A stretch of 64,000 nucleotides of DNA from Serratia inhibens (GCF_003591175.1 NZ_QYYG01000003.1:62001-126000); one strand, 5' to 3'; numbered from the stretch's first letter, positions 55,519 to 64,000 are shown. A program made the numbers and translations. Notes: a model not told the origin generated them from the letters alone.

Positions 55519-57762
55519 TTAAAAGGTGGCTTCCAGCGACACGCTAAAGGTGCGCTCTTCCCCGACGTTGTAATACGGCGTACTGGCTTTCACGCCGCCA
55601 TAAGGCGCGGCGTTGAAGGTGGTGGTACGTACCGAGGTCAGGTATTCCTTGTCGAACAGGTTGCTGACGCCGAAACGCAGCGCCGCGCTTTTAATGATTT
55701 TCTTGTCCACCGGCAAATACACCCCCGCCGCCAGATCGAATACCGTGCGGCCGCCGATCTTCTCGTCGTTGGTCAGATCGCCGTAGAACGAGCTGACGTA
55801 TTTGCCGCTGACGCTGCCGTAATACAGGCCGTCGTCGTAGCCCAGCGTCATGTTCAGCAGGTTTTTCGGCACGTTCGGCACCTCTTTGCCGGACGTCGGC
55901 AGCGGCAGCCCGCCGTTGCTGACGATGTCGTTCTTCTGCTTCGACTGGGTATAGGTGTATGAGGTGTAGTAGTTAAAGTTGTGCGGCAATTGGCCGCTCC
56001 ACTCCAGCTCCAGCCCTTTGTTCTCCACGTTGCCGATGTTCATCATCTCGTAGTCGCCCGACGAGTTGGTGGTGGAGACTTGACGATCGCTGTAGCGCAT
56101 ATAGAACAGCGTGGCGCTCATCAGCATGTCTTCCTGCTGGAAGCGCCAGCCCAGCTCGTGGTTCCAGCTCAGCTCCGGCTTGGTGCTGATCGAGTCGCCG
56201 ACGTTGTACAGCACGTAGTTCGGTGGGGTACGCATGTTGCGCGTCAGGTTATAGAACACCTGATTTTCCTGGTTCAGCTTGTAGCTGGCGCTGAAGTTCG
56301 GCAAGAACTCGTGGTAAGTGGCATCGCGCTTCTCCGGCGTGTTGTACAGGCTGCCCCGGTTGTCCCCTTTACGTTCCACGTACTGATAGGCCAGCCCGCC
56401 GACAAAGGTCCAGTCCGGCGTGGCGTACCAGGTGTCCTGCAGCCACACTTTCTGCGCCGGGGTGATGGTGTATTGGTTACGGCCCTGCACGGTCTTGCCG
56501 TTGGCGTCCTGCACCTGATCGGAACCGCCCGGTTTACCCGAAATCTGCGCCGGGTTGCCGTCGTCCTTGATGCCGATAAACGGCTGGGTCTGCAACTGGC
56601 GCGCACGTTCATACCAGTAGCCGATATCCAGGCTGTGCTGATCGTTGATGTCCCACTTCAGCTTGGTGGTAATGCCGGGGCGCCAGGTCTGGGTCCACGA
56701 CGGGCGGTAATAGGTGTTGGACTGCAAATTGCTGAGATCGTACTGCCCGGCCTTGTCCGAGGTACTGGACAGCACCGACGCCGTCTGGCCGGTGAAGCTG
56801 CCGCCGTTGCCCCAGTAGTAATACGGCTGCAGGGTCAGCGACAGATTGTCGCGCAGCTGCAGCTTTTGGGTGAATGACAGCGTGAAGGTATCGAACGGGT
56901 TGCGGTTGAGCTTGTAGTACTTGTTCAACTGGCCCTTGCTGTTGTATTCCGGCGTGGTGGCGTAGTCGGTATGGCGCCCGTCGCTTTCGAACTGCGCCTT
57001 GCTCAGGGTGTTGTAGTTGACGTTCTGCTGGCGGTTGTACTTCATGATCAGGTTACTGCTGTTGCCGTTACCGTCTTCGTACAACGAGTTCATTTCGAAC
57101 TTGTTGGAATATTCGCGCCCTTCACCGCGCCATTTTTTCGCCTCGGTGTGCGAGTAGGAGATCCAGTTGCTAAAACCGTTGTACTCGCCGGTTTCCAAAC
57201 GAGCAAAGGTTTTGCTCAGGTTGTTGCTGCCCAACGTCTGTTTGACGAAGCCGCCGAAATCTTTTGCCGGCCGGCGCGTCACCATGCCGATATTGCCGCC
57301 GCTGGAACCGATGTGCGGGCCGTCCGCTTCGGATGAACCCTGGGTGACGAACACTTCCTCCAGGTTCTCCGAGTCGCCCAGCAGGTTCGGGTAAACCGCA
57401 TAGTTGCCGGAGTCGTTGATCGGGATACCGTCCATCGACAGGCCGATCTGATCCGAGTTCATGCCGCGCATGGTGTAATCGACGCCGCTCAGGCCGCTGG
57501 CGTCGTTGCTGTTGACGTTCAGGCCCGGCGTGTATTTCAGTTTGTCGATGGCATTGGCCGCGGCGGGCATTTTGTCCATCGCCTCTTTGGTGACGGTGGA
57601 ACGCGCCTTGGCGCTGTCGTCCTGCACCATCATGCCGCCGCCCAGCGACTGCCCTTTCACGCTGATGGTACCGACGTCGGTGGTGTCCGCCGCCAGCGCC
57701 GCGCCCGGCAGCATCGCCGACATCACCGCCAGATAAATCCCAGATCGATTGAAAGACTTCAT
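55519..57762 (-). CDS. TonB-dependent outer-membrane receptor
   Basis: A 747-residue receptor with a signal peptide ending AALA, a TonB-box-like TDVGTISVKG, a plug domain (about residues 50-165, with GSSGGNIGMVTRRP) and a 22-stranded barrel ending in the aromatic SLEATF. Start 57762 has AGGGGATGG upstream, which an ATG at 57771 lacks. Dedicated tonB, exbB and exbD genes flank it. No Fur box was found, so a non-iron substrate is possible. Confidence 0.92.
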   Translation of the reverse strand: MKSFNRSGIYLAVMSAMLPGAALAADTTDVGTISVKGQSLGGGMMVQDDSAKARSTVTKEAMDKMPAAANAIDKLKYTPGLNVNSNDASGLSGVDYTMRGMNSDQIGLSMDGIPINDSGNYAVYPNLLGDSENLEEVFVTQGSSEADGPHIGSSGGNIGMVTRRPAKDFGGFVKQTLGSNNLSKTFARLETGEYNGFSNWISYSHTEAKKWRGEGREYSNKFEMNSLYEDGNGNSSNLIMKYNRQQNVNYNTLSKAQFESDGRHTDYATTPEYNSKGQLNKYYKLNRNPFDTFTLSFTQKLQLRDNLSLTLQPYYYWGNGGSFTGQTASVLSSTSDKAGQYDLSNLQSNTYYRPSWTQTWRPGITTKLKWDINDQHSLDIGYWYERARQLQTQPFIGIKDDGNPAQISGKPGGSDQVQDANGKTVQGRNQYTITPAQKVWLQDTWYATPDWTFVGGLAYQYVERKGDNRGSLYNTPEKRDATYHEFLPNFSASYKLNQENQVFYNLTRNMRTPPNYVLYNVGDSISTKPELSWNHELGWRFQQEDMLMSATLFYMRYSDRQVSTTNSSGDYEMMNIGNVENKGLELEWSGQLPHNFNYYTSYTYTQSKQKNDIVSNGGLPLPTSGKEVPNVPKNLLNMTLGYDDGLYYGSVSGKYVSSFYGDLTNDEKIGGRTVFDLAAGVYLPVDKKIIKSAALRFGVSNLFDKEYLTSVRTTTFNAAPYGGVKASTPYYNVGEERTFSVSLEATF

Positions 57763-57803
57763 TGTTTCCATCCCCTAAAAAATCAAACTGTTATGCCAGG
57801 TCG

Positions 57804-58544
57804 CTAAGGCGCCTGATAATTGAACGTGGCTGAAAATCGTTTTGTTGTTTGCCCGGCAAAAGCGTCGCTCGGGAACGGCTTCACCTGGCTGATGCTTTGT
57901 AAACTGCTCATCGCCGCGCGGTTGAGCAGCATGCTGGCAGCCTTGTTGGCGATGCCGGAAGAGAGCACACGGCCGCTGCGATCGACCTCCAGCCAGACCT
58001 CGACGTTGCCCTGCGGCCGTTCGAGCGAAGCCTGCCGTCCGCTCGGGTAGCGCTTGCGCTGTTCCAGTTCGCGGCGCAGTGCCTGCAAATAACCGTTTTC
58101 GATCGCCTGGGCATTCACCTTCGGCGCGGCAGGTGCGGCCGGCGTTGGCGCAGGCTTGCTGATCAGCGCTTTCGGGGTTGGCGGTGCGGATACCGGCCTG
58201 GCCTTTTCTACCGGTTTGGCTTTCTCTTTTACCGGCTTGGGCTTGGGTTTCGGCTGCGGTTTAGGGACCGGTTTGGCCTCGATGATCGGCTCCGGGGCCG
58301 GCACCACAGGTTCAGGAACGGGTTGCGGCTCCGGTGGCGGGGGTTCGGGTTGCGGTGGGGTTTCCACCGGCGGTTCCGGCTGAGGTTCAGGCTCCGGCTC
58401 GACCAACGCCAGTTCCATGGTGGTGTCGTCATAGCGTGGCTGGATCTTCAGCGCAGCCTGCTGGCTGGCGAACAGCAAACAGCCCGCTACGATCAGCGCC
58501 GGCAGCCAACTGAAAAGGTGACGTGAACGATAGAGCAGATACAT
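57804..58544 (-). CDS. tonB: TonB-family energy transducer
   Basis: A 246-residue protein with one N-terminal membrane anchor (about residues 13-30), a long proline/glutamate then proline/lysine linker (residues 48-115), and a C-terminal domain (residues 150-246) with YLQALRRELEQRKRYPSGRQ and VEVWLEVDRSGRVLSS. This is the TonB layout. It is distinct from the housekeeping tonB locus and probably serves the adjacent receptor. It begins one base after the exbD stop. Confidence 0.9.
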   Translation of the reverse strand: MYLLYRSRHLFSWLPALIVAGCLLFASQQAALKIQPRYDDTTMELALVEPEPEPQPEPPVETPPQPEPPPPEPQPVPEPVVPAPEPIIEAKPVPKPQPKPKPKPVKEKAKPVEKARPVSAPPTPKALISKPAPTPAAPAAPKVNAQAIENGYLQALRRELEQRKRYPSGRQASLERPQGNVEVWLEVDRSGRVLSSGIANKAASMLLNRAAMSSLQSISQVKPFPSDAFAGQTTKRFSATFNYQAP

Positions 58545-58545
58545 G

Positions 58546-58953
58546 TCACAGCTTCCGTGTAGCGATAGAGACGGAATAGAAGCCGCCCTGGCGCAGGTTA
58601 TCCATCACCGCCACCAGCCGCTCCACCGCAACGCCCTTGTCGCTGTTGACGATAATGGTGGTAGTCTGGTTTTCCTGCTGCTGCTGTTTGAGCGTGCTGA
58701 CCAGCGCGTTAAGCGCCACCGGTTGGCCGTCCAACTGCAATTGCTCCTCTGCCCCCAGCGTGATGATCGCCTTCTTCTGCGGCTTCAGTTGCTGAGCGCT
58801 GCCGGCGGACGGCAGCTGGGTCTTCAGCCCCAGCGCCGGGATCACGTTCAGGCTAATCAGCACAAAAAACACCAGCAAAAACATCATCACGTCGATCATC
58901 GGAATCAACTCGATGTGCGCCTTGTTCTTTTTCGGTTCGTTCCAGTTACGCAT
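58546..58953 (-). CDS. exbD: ExbD-type proton-channel subunit
   Basis: A 135-residue ExbD/TolR protein. The single helix holds the proton-carrying aspartate in IELIPMIDVMMFLLVFFVLISL. The rest is periplasmic. Start at 58953 follows GGGAGGGAG. First gene of the exbD-tonB-receptor-exbB-PLD unit. Confidence 0.92.
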   Translation of the reverse strand: MRNWNEPKKNKAHIELIPMIDVMMFLLVFFVLISLNVIPALGLKTQLPSAGSAQQLKPQKKAIITLGAEEQLQLDGQPVALNALVSTLKQQQQENQTTTIIVNSDKGVAVERLVAVMDNLRQGGFYSVSIATRKL

Positions 58954-59212
58954 GGCACTCCCTCCCAAAAGCAAAGCAGCCAATATAGGAGGCCTTTGTT
59001 TACCTTTCGTTACGTTTTTGTGATCTTATTCTCACAGCGTGGATTTTTTGCGAAAATTATCTCAATCGCAGGTGCGACAGGGGATATATAACCCATTAAT
59101 TAACGCTATTTTTTATCGGAATAACTGCGATTCAGGCCTGCCGCCGTACTGATGGCAGAGCCATAAATGTGAAAATAGTGACAGGGTGTATCGATCGGAC
59201 GGGGGGATAAAA

Positions 59213-59232
59213 AGGCGGGCTTTTACCCGCCT
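59213..59232 (-). terminator. Terminator after the decarboxylase genes
   Basis: AGGCGGG and CCCGCCT form a 7-bp stem with a six-base loop. On the minus strand it is followed by TTTTAT, which suits an intrinsic terminator of the C-D gene pair. Confidence 0.8.
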
Positions 59233-59238
59233 GCGGAT

Positions 59239-59466
59239 TTATTTCGTCAGAAGGGGAGGAATGGTCGGCACTTCCGGCGCATTATCGATATCGTGCTGAG
59301 TCATGCGAAATTCGAGCGGATAATGTTCCCGTTCCGTTCTGCGGACGGGTTCGGTGTTTCGCCAAGTATAGAGGCAGTGCCGGCACTGATATACCGTCCA
59401 TACGTCCTTGACCGGCGAATGCGCCATGACGTCTATTTTCTGATCGGCGCAACGAGGACAAATCAT
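59239..59466 (-). CDS. Non-oxidative hydroxyarylate decarboxylase subunit D
   Basis: A 75-residue protein starting MICPRCADQKIDVMAHSPVKDVWTVYQCRHCLYTWRNTEP, with two CxxC pairs forming a zinc ribbon. This is the VdcD/BsdD/EcdD family, the small third component of hydroxybenzoate or vanillate decarboxylases. It starts nine bases after the subunit C gene. Confidence 0.9.
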   Translation of the reverse strand: MICPRCADQKIDVMAHSPVKDVWTVYQCRHCLYTWRNTEPVRRTEREHYPLEFRMTQHDIDNAPEVPTIPPLLTK

Positions 59467-59475
59467 ATGAACTCC

Positions 59476-60903
59476 TTAATGGCGGTTAGCCAGCATGGCG
59501 GTTAATTTATCCACCCAAAGGGCGGTTTCGGGTAAGTCTTTGACCGGCTGGTTGTAGTGGCCACGCGTATCCGGAGCAACCGGCGTTGTCGCGTCGATGA
59601 TTAATTTGTCCGTGATACCCGCAGGGCTGGAACCGGGATCCAATTTCAGCACGGGCATGTTTGGTATTTGCACCAGGTCGCCGGCCGGGTTGACCTTGGT
59701 GGACAACGCCCACATGACCTGCGGCAGGTTAAAGGGATCAACATCTTCATCGACCATGATCACCATTTTCACGTAACCAAGACCGTGCGGCGTGGTCATT
59801 GCCCGCATTCCCACCGCACGCGCAAAACCGCCATAACGCTTTTTGGTTGAAATGATGACGAGCAGACCATGGGTATACATCGCATTCACCGCCTGCACTT
59901 CCGGAAACTCGGCTTTCAGCTGTTGATACAAGGGTACGCAGGTTGCCGGCCCAATCAGATAGTCGATTTCTGTCCAGGGCATGCCCAGATACAAGGATTC
60001 AAAAATCGGCCGTGAGCGGTAAGAAACCTTATCAATGCGCACCACCGTCATGTTGCGGCCACCGGAATAGTGGCCCGTAAACTCACCGAAAGGGCCTTCA
60101 AGCTCGCGCTTGCGGCCTTCAATCACCCCTTCAATGATGACTTCAGAACCCCAGGGTACATCGAAGCCGGTCAAGGGGGCCGTCGCTATCGGGTACGGGC
60201 TTCCACGGAGGGCACCGGCCATTTCATACTCCGACTGATCGTATTTCAGCGGCGTCGCCCCCATCAGCGTAATGATCGGGTCGTTGCCCAGCGTAATGGC
60301 GATAGGAAGATCCTCTCCGCGCTCTTCGGCTTTATGAAGATGCAGTGCGATGTCGTGCACTGGTACGGGTTGCAGACCAAGCTTGCGTTTTCCCTTCACC
60401 TGCATACGATAAATGCCGACGTTTTGCTTGCCGAAGTGCCCGGGATCTTCAGGGTCACGGGAAACCACGCAGGCTTTATCAAGATAGAATCCGCCGTCAC
60501 CGTCGTTTAAGCGAAACAGCGGAAGGATCTCAAACAGATTAATATCCTCGCCGTTGACCTCGTTCTGAGCCCAGGGCGGATTATCGCGGCGTTCCACAGA
60601 GACAGGGAAACGATCCCAGCGGCGAATATACTCATCGATTTGCTGTTTCACCGGCGTTGTCGGCGGGAGCCCCAGGGAAATGGCGTGGTTTTGCCATGAT
60701 CCCATGGTGTTCATTACCACGTGAGCATGTTCAAATCCTTTAATGTTCCTGAATGAAATGGCCGGGGCGCCTTCACCGATTCTTCCGGTTGCGTTTGCCG
60801 CCGCGGCAATATCCGGTTCCGCCTGAACCTCCTCTGTAATTTCGAGTAATTGCCCGGCCTCATCCAGCGCAGATAAATAACTTCGAAGATCATCATAAGC
60901 CAT
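59476..60903 (-). CDS. UbiD-family hydroxyarylate decarboxylase subunit C
   Basis: A 475-residue UbiD-fold enzyme that needs prenylated FMN. GPFGEFTGHYSGG holds the catalytic glutamate and YLGMPWTEIDYLIGP is conserved in VdcC/BsdC/EcdC. It decarboxylates 4-hydroxybenzoate, vanillate or a related acid in a reversible reaction. AGGAGG precedes ATG. Subunit D follows, but a complete subunit B (the prenyl-flavin synthase) is not present upstream. Confidence 0.93.
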   Translation of the reverse strand: MAYDDLRSYLSALDEAGQLLEITEEVQAEPDIAAAANATGRIGEGAPAISFRNIKGFEHAHVVMNTMGSWQNHAISLGLPPTTPVKQQIDEYIRRWDRFPVSVERRDNPPWAQNEVNGEDINLFEILPLFRLNDGDGGFYLDKACVVSRDPEDPGHFGKQNVGIYRMQVKGKRKLGLQPVPVHDIALHLHKAEERGEDLPIAITLGNDPIITLMGATPLKYDQSEYEMAGALRGSPYPIATAPLTGFDVPWGSEVIIEGVIEGRKRELEGPFGEFTGHYSGGRNMTVVRIDKVSYRSRPIFESLYLGMPWTEIDYLIGPATCVPLYQQLKAEFPEVQAVNAMYTHGLLVIISTKKRYGGFARAVGMRAMTTPHGLGYVKMVIMVDEDVDPFNLPQVMWALSTKVNPAGDLVQIPNMPVLKLDPGSSPAGITDKLIIDATTPVAPDTRGHYNQPVKDLPETALWVDKLTAMLANRH

Positions 60904-60921
60904 CTTTAAACCTCCTCACTG

Positions 60922-61041
60922 TCAGCCTCTTTTTTGTCGTTCTCTTTTAATCCAGCCCAGCGTTTGCCTGGCTGCAATCAATACGAATTGATCCGGAACC
61001 CGTGCGATAACAGGTATCTTGAAAGAGCCGATAAAGCCCAT
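60922..61041 (-). pseudogene. Possible C-terminal remnant of the subunit B (UbiX-like) gene
   Basis: A 39-codon frame ends 18 bases before the subunit C start, exactly where subunit B should end. It contains VIARVPDQFVLIAARQTLG, similar to the C-terminal VVARVLDQFGL...ARRWQGL of EcdB/VdcB as I recall it. The upstream parts of the family (FMN-binding GATGA and so on) are absent in all frames. The match is short, so this is a suggestion. Confidence 0.4.
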
Positions 61042-61144
61042 TACGAGTCCGCGCTTTTAGTATTGAAGACGATGATTGGGAAATAATAAAGATGAGTTCG
61101 CCATGCGATATTGATTACAGAGGATGGCGGCCGAAAGGCATAAA

Positions 61145-61168
61145 AAAAGACGCCCGCAGGCGTCTTTT
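61145..61168. terminator. Intrinsic terminator after ldtB
   Basis: AAAAGACGCC and GGCGTCTTTT form a 10-bp stem around CGCA, with A and T tracts on both sides. It works in the ldtB direction and perhaps both. Confidence 0.9.
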
Positions 61169-61194
61169 ATCGCAACCACTGAAGCCCGGGGCTA

Positions 61195-62115
61195 TCAGTT
61201 CACTTTAACCGGCATACCGGAACGGGCCTTAATCGCCGCGTCCACTTCGCTCTGGTTAACGGCAGGATCCATCGCCACTTTATCCACGGCGGCAGAAAGG
61301 GTTAACGGCACCGGATCTTTGGACTTCAGTTCTTCTTCGTTAGCGGAAAGCGGGTTGTGCACTTCCATGTAACGGGAACCGTCCGGCTCAACGGTGGCTT
61401 TCACCGGCTCATTGATAAACTGCACACGGGTGCCGACCGGCACGTTGTCGAACAGATATTTGATGTCGTCGGCACGCAGACGCACACAGCCGTGGCTCAC
61501 GCGCAGGCCGATACCGAAGTTGGCGTTGGTGCCGTGGATCGCATACAGGCGACCAACGTACAGCGCATACAGGCCCATCGGGTTGTCCGGACCGGCCGGG
61601 AACACCGCCGGCAGGATCTCGCCGTCTGCCGCGTATTCTTCACGCATTTTGGCGGTCGGCGTCCAGGTTGGGCCGTCTTTTTTACGCTGTACCGAGGTTA
61701 CCCAGTTCAGCGGGGTGTCTTTACCCAACTGGCCGATACCGATTGGCAGCACGACCACGGTGTTGGTGCCTTTCGGGTAGTAGTACAGACGCATCTCGGC
61801 GCTGTTGATGATGATGCCCTGACGCGGGGCGTCCGGCAGGATCAACTGCTGTGGAATAGTCAGGGTGCTGCCCGCTTTCGGCAGGAACGGATCCACGCCC
61901 GGGTTGGCTTCCAGCATATTGCTCAGGCCCATCTGGTATTGAGCGGCAAAGCTCTCCAGCGGCAGTTTGCTGTCTTCCGGTACGGTGACCTGGATGTTTT
62001 CACCAACCAGACGGCTGTCTTTGGCAGGTAAAGGATAAACGACAGCGAAGGCAGCCTGGCTGAATGCAACCAGCGCCGTAAACAGGGTTAATAACGCGCG
62101 AATGTTCATTTTCAT
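61195..62115 (-). CDS. ldtB: L,D-transpeptidase LdtB (YbiS)
   Basis: A 306-residue periplasmic YkuD-family enzyme. The signal peptide runs to about residue 24 (AAFA), a LysM-like part follows, and the active site is [19 protein letters not shown] with Cys210 as nucleophile. It closely resembles E. coli YbiS, which attaches Braun lipoprotein to peptidoglycan. Monocistronic, with its own terminator. Confidence 0.93.
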   Translation of the reverse strand: MKMNIRALLTLFTALVAFSQAAFAVVYPLPAKDSRLVGENIQVTVPEDSKLPLESFAAQYQMGLSNMLEANPGVDPFLPKAGSTLTIPQQLILPDAPRQGIIINSAEMRLYYYPKGTNTVVVLPIGIGQLGKDTPLNWVTSVQRKKDGPTWTPTAKMREEYAADGEILPAVFPAGPDNPMGLYALYVGRLYAIHGTNANFGIGLRVSHGCVRLRADDIKYLFDNVPVGTRVQFINEPVKATVEPDGSRYMEVHNPLSANEEELKSKDPVPLTLSAAVDKVAMDPAVNQSEVDAAIKARSGMPVKVN

Positions 62116-62282
62116 CTTCGTGTTGGTCGGTGGCCACTGGCAGATTATTGATATAGGTTATTTTCGGCCATAAATGACCGGATGCGCATTATATGTGCAC
62201 ATTGACCTAAGTGCGAAACATTACCGGTGTCATGGCGCACTTTTTTGTAACCTGCTGCGGCGTGAAGATGAATTACTGTGAA

Positions 62283-62305
62283 AAACACCGCTAAAGCGCG
62301 GCGGT
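62283..62305 (-). terminator. Possible terminator overlapping the 3' end of the Rob-like gene
   Basis: A GC-rich interrupted stem (CCGC / GCGG) overlaps the last codons of the gene and is followed on the minus strand by GTGTTTTT. Weak stem but a good T-run. Confidence 0.45.
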
Positions 62306-63169
62306 TGACGGTGTCATTCGGCGTATGGGGATCAGGTATTCACAACGGATCGCCGTGCTCGCTCCGTTGCATACCCCACCCGGCGTGGGGTAAAAACGCT
62401 CGATATCCTGCCCGGGCCGGCGGACCGCTTTCATCATCGGGATCGCGGTGTCGTACAGGCGAGCGATAAAGTTTTGCAATTCTTCTACCCTGCCCTGATA
62501 GGCAAAACTGGCGTAGTCGCCTTGCTCGATAAACACCGCCTCGCCTTCCGCCTGCTGATCCGCCAGCGCCACGGTATAGACCACGCGTTTGGCACCGCGT
62601 TGGCGGCTGTCCGCTTCCAGGCTGGTGAGGCCATACACCACCGTCGGCAGCTCGGCTTGGGTGCTTACCATCTGGCGCCAGGCGTGTTGACGCAGCTCGT
62701 TTTTCGGATGCGGCAATTGCTCCAGGGTGCCGCTGCTACGCCGGGTACGCCCCACCAGCTGCATGGCGGGCAGAGTGACAATGTCCGCCTGCGGCAACGG
62801 CCCTTCGCTCAACCGCAGCGGCGGTTGCATGCCGTGGCTGGCCCAATCCGGGCTGCGGCGATAGCCGGCCGGCGGCAAACCGAACTGCTTTTTGAAACAG
62901 CGGGTGAAGGTTTGCTGGGAATCAAACTGGTATTTATCGGCAATGCAAGCCACGCTGATGTGGGTGAGCCGCAACTCGCGCGCAGCGGCGCTCAGCCTTC
63001 TGCGCCGGGCGTAGGTCCCCAGAACATGGCCGGTGACCTGTTTGAACAACCGCTGCAAATGCCATTTGGAATAGCCGGACCTGGCGGCGATATCGTCCAG
63101 CGTCAGCGGCTGGTCAAGATTTTGCTCAATCCAGTCCAGCAGCTGCATGATTACCTGTTGCTGATACAT
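62291..63169 (-). CDS. Rob-like AraC-family regulator
   Basis: A 292-residue protein with N-terminal AraC DNA-binding domain (about residues 8-108: LDWIEQNLDQPLTLDDIAARSGYSKWHLQRLFKQVTGHVLGTYARRRRLSAAARELRLT) and a C-terminal GyrI-like domain. This is the layout of E. coli Rob (289), a MarA/SoxS-type regulator, but it is at a different locus, so it may be a paralogue. It is divergent from the AraC gene at 63284. Confidence 0.87.
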   Translation of the reverse strand: MYQQQVIMQLLDWIEQNLDQPLTLDDIAARSGYSKWHLQRLFKQVTGHVLGTYARRRRLSAAARELRLTHISVACIADKYQFDSQQTFTRCFKKQFGLPPAGYRRSPDWASHGMQPPLRLSEGPLPQADIVTLPAMQLVGRTRRSSGTLEQLPHPKNELRQHAWRQMVSTQAELPTVVYGLTSLEADSRQRGAKRVVYTVALADQQAEGEAVFIEQGDYASFAYQGRVEELQNFIARLYDTAIPMMKAVRRPGQDIERFYPTPGGVCNGASTAIRCEYLIPIRRMTPSTAAL

Positions 63170-63269
63170 TACGCCCCCTCAAAGCACCAAGACTGGTGCC
63201 TACTTTATCGACTGCGGCGCTAGACCGCATTGCACAATCAGGACATAATGTTTTTCAATTGCGCCAAAT

Positions 63270-63284
63270 TGAGAATTATTCTCA
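63270..63284. promoter_or_regulatory. Fur box overlapping the AraC start codon
   Basis: TGAGAAT-T-ATTCTCA is a perfect 7-1-7 palindrome, very close to the Fur core TGATAAT-N-ATTATCA. Its last base is the A of the ATG at 63284, so a Fur dimer here would sit over the translation start. Confidence 0.75.
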
Positions 63285-64000
63285 TGACCATCATTACCAA
63301 ACCGCGTTTCGATATCGATCAGGTGCCACGGGCGATTTTCGCTGTTCAGGGCTCCACCATCAGCAGCGATTGGGAGATGGCCCCTCACCGCCACCGCAAA
63401 GCTCAGTTGATTTATACGGTGCGCGGCATGATCCGCTGCGAGGCGGAAAACGGCCTATGGCTTGTGCCGCCACAGTGCGCGCTTTGGATGCCGGGCAACG
63501 TGCTGCATAACGCCCAGGGGGCCGGCGACACCGAATGCTATTGTCTGTTTGTCGATCAGGACGCTATCGCCGGCCTGCCCAGCCATTGCTGCACGCTGGC
63601 GGTGTCGCCGTTGCTGCGCGAGCTGCTGTTGCAGGCCAGCGGGTTCGATCCGCTCTATGACGAACGGGGCCCGGAAGGCCGGCTGACCACCGTGCTGCTG
63701 GATCAGGTGGTTAACGCACCGATCGAGAATCTGCATTTGCCGGTCTCTCAGGACGCGCGCCTTCGCCAACTGACCGAACGCCTGCTGGCCAATCCGGCGG
63801 ACAAAGCCACCCTGAACCAATGGGCGCAGCGCATCGGCATGAGCGAGCGCTCTCTCAATCGCACCCTGCAGCAGCAAATGGGCATGAGCTTCGGCCACTG
63901 GCGGCGGCAGTTGCACGTGATGCTGGCGTTGCAACGGCTGACCAAGGGCGACAGCGTGCAAAGAGTCGCGCTGGATCTGGGCTACGAGAGCGCCAGCGGC
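63284..64000 (+). CDS. AraC-family regulator (cut by window end)
   Basis: An open frame runs from ATG 63284 to the window end (239 codons, no stop). The N-terminal part is a cupin-like sensor (PHRHRKAQLIYTVRGMIRCEAENGLWLVPPQCALWMPGNVLH). The first helix-turn-helix reads LNQWAQRIGMSERSLNRTLQQQMGMSFGHWRRQLHVMLALQRL; the second begins at VQRVALDLGYESASG. It resembles the NimR/YbbS-type group. The Fur box at its start suggests iron control. Confidence 0.88.
   Translation, partial: MTIITKPRFDIDQVPRAIFAVQGSTISSDWEMAPHRHRKAQLIYTVRGMIRCEAENGLWLVPPQCALWMPGNVLHNAQGAGDTECYCLFVDQDAIAGLPSHCCTLAVSPLLRELLLQASGFDPLYDERGPEGRLTTVLLDQVVNAPIENLHLPVSQDARLRQLTERLLANPADKATLNQWAQRIGMSERSLNRTLQQQMGMSFGHWRRQLHVMLALQRLTKGDSVQRVALDLGYESASG

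Noticed and set aside
59010-59040. Inverted TGTGA...TCACA upstream of exbD
   Set aside because: The spacer is eight bases rather than six, so it is not a proper CRP site; it is also not close enough to Fur consensus.

Overview
The window is a chromosomal segment of an enterobacterium of the Yersiniaceae, most likely Serratia. The proteins are close to E. coli but not identical, coding is dense and GC-rich, and ERIC-type repeats are present. Much of the first 26 kb follows the E. coli K-12 order around serB-radA-nadR, deoCABD, yjjUV, ytjA, osmY, prfC, rimI-holD, rsmC and leuQPV-yjjZ, with insertions and losses. Identification rests on reading the sequence only; no searches were run.

Layout. 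1-3.4 kb: the last codons of a probable ettA, then a LysR regulator and a zinc-type alcohol dehydrogenase family oxidoreductase inserted before nadR. 3.4-6.6 kb: radA, serB and the membrane protein ytjB. 6.7-12.8 kb: nucleoside salvage (deoD, deoB, deoA, deoC) with a NupC-type nucleoside permease directly upstream of deoC. 13-18.2 kb: tatD-like yjjV, yjjU, a CsbD-like gene, ytjA, osmY and prfC. 18.4-20.1 kb: a hipBA toxin-antitoxin pair, preceded by five operator-like repeats at an exact 30-bp period, where E. coli carries yjjG. 20.1-25.1 kb: rimI-holD, rsmC, an aldo/keto reductase with a divergent LysR gene, three tandem tRNA-Leu(CAG) genes, and a Fur-box-preceded DUF1435 gene. 25.3-30.6 kb: a membrane diguanylate cyclase and two divergent regulator/MFS pairs (TetR and LysR).

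30.7-37.9 kb: a complete set for non-phosphorylative L-fucose breakdown: permease, mutarotase, L-fucose dehydrogenase, fuconolactonase, fuconate dehydratase, keto-deoxy-fuconate dehydrogenase and diketo-deoxy-fuconate hydrolase. A divergent FadR-type regulator and palindromic operator candidates accompany it. 38.1-39.3 kb: ampH. 39.3-51.0 kb: the entire hpa cluster for 4-hydroxyphenylacetate, hpaR|G1 G2 E D F H I X A B C. Its ring-cleavage dioxygenase is of the VOC (type I) family rather than the LigB-type HpaD of E. coli, and its isomerase/decarboxylase is split into two genes. 51-53.4 kb: an alpha/beta hydrolase, an iron-type alcohol dehydrogenase and a 30-residue membrane peptide gene.

53.6-59 kb: a self-contained TonB unit (exbD, tonB, TonB-dependent receptor, exbB) that ends in a translationally overlapping phospholipase-D-like exported protein. 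This is the best candidate here for an undescribed system. 59.2-61.1 kb: UbiD-type hydroxyarylate decarboxylase subunits C and D, with what looks like only the C-terminal remnant of the prenyl-flavin synthase subunit B. 61.2-64 kb: L,D-transpeptidase ldtB, a Rob-like regulator, and a truncated AraC regulator whose start codon lies in a perfect Fur-type palindrome.

No phage, insertion sequence, integrase or CRISPR array was seen.
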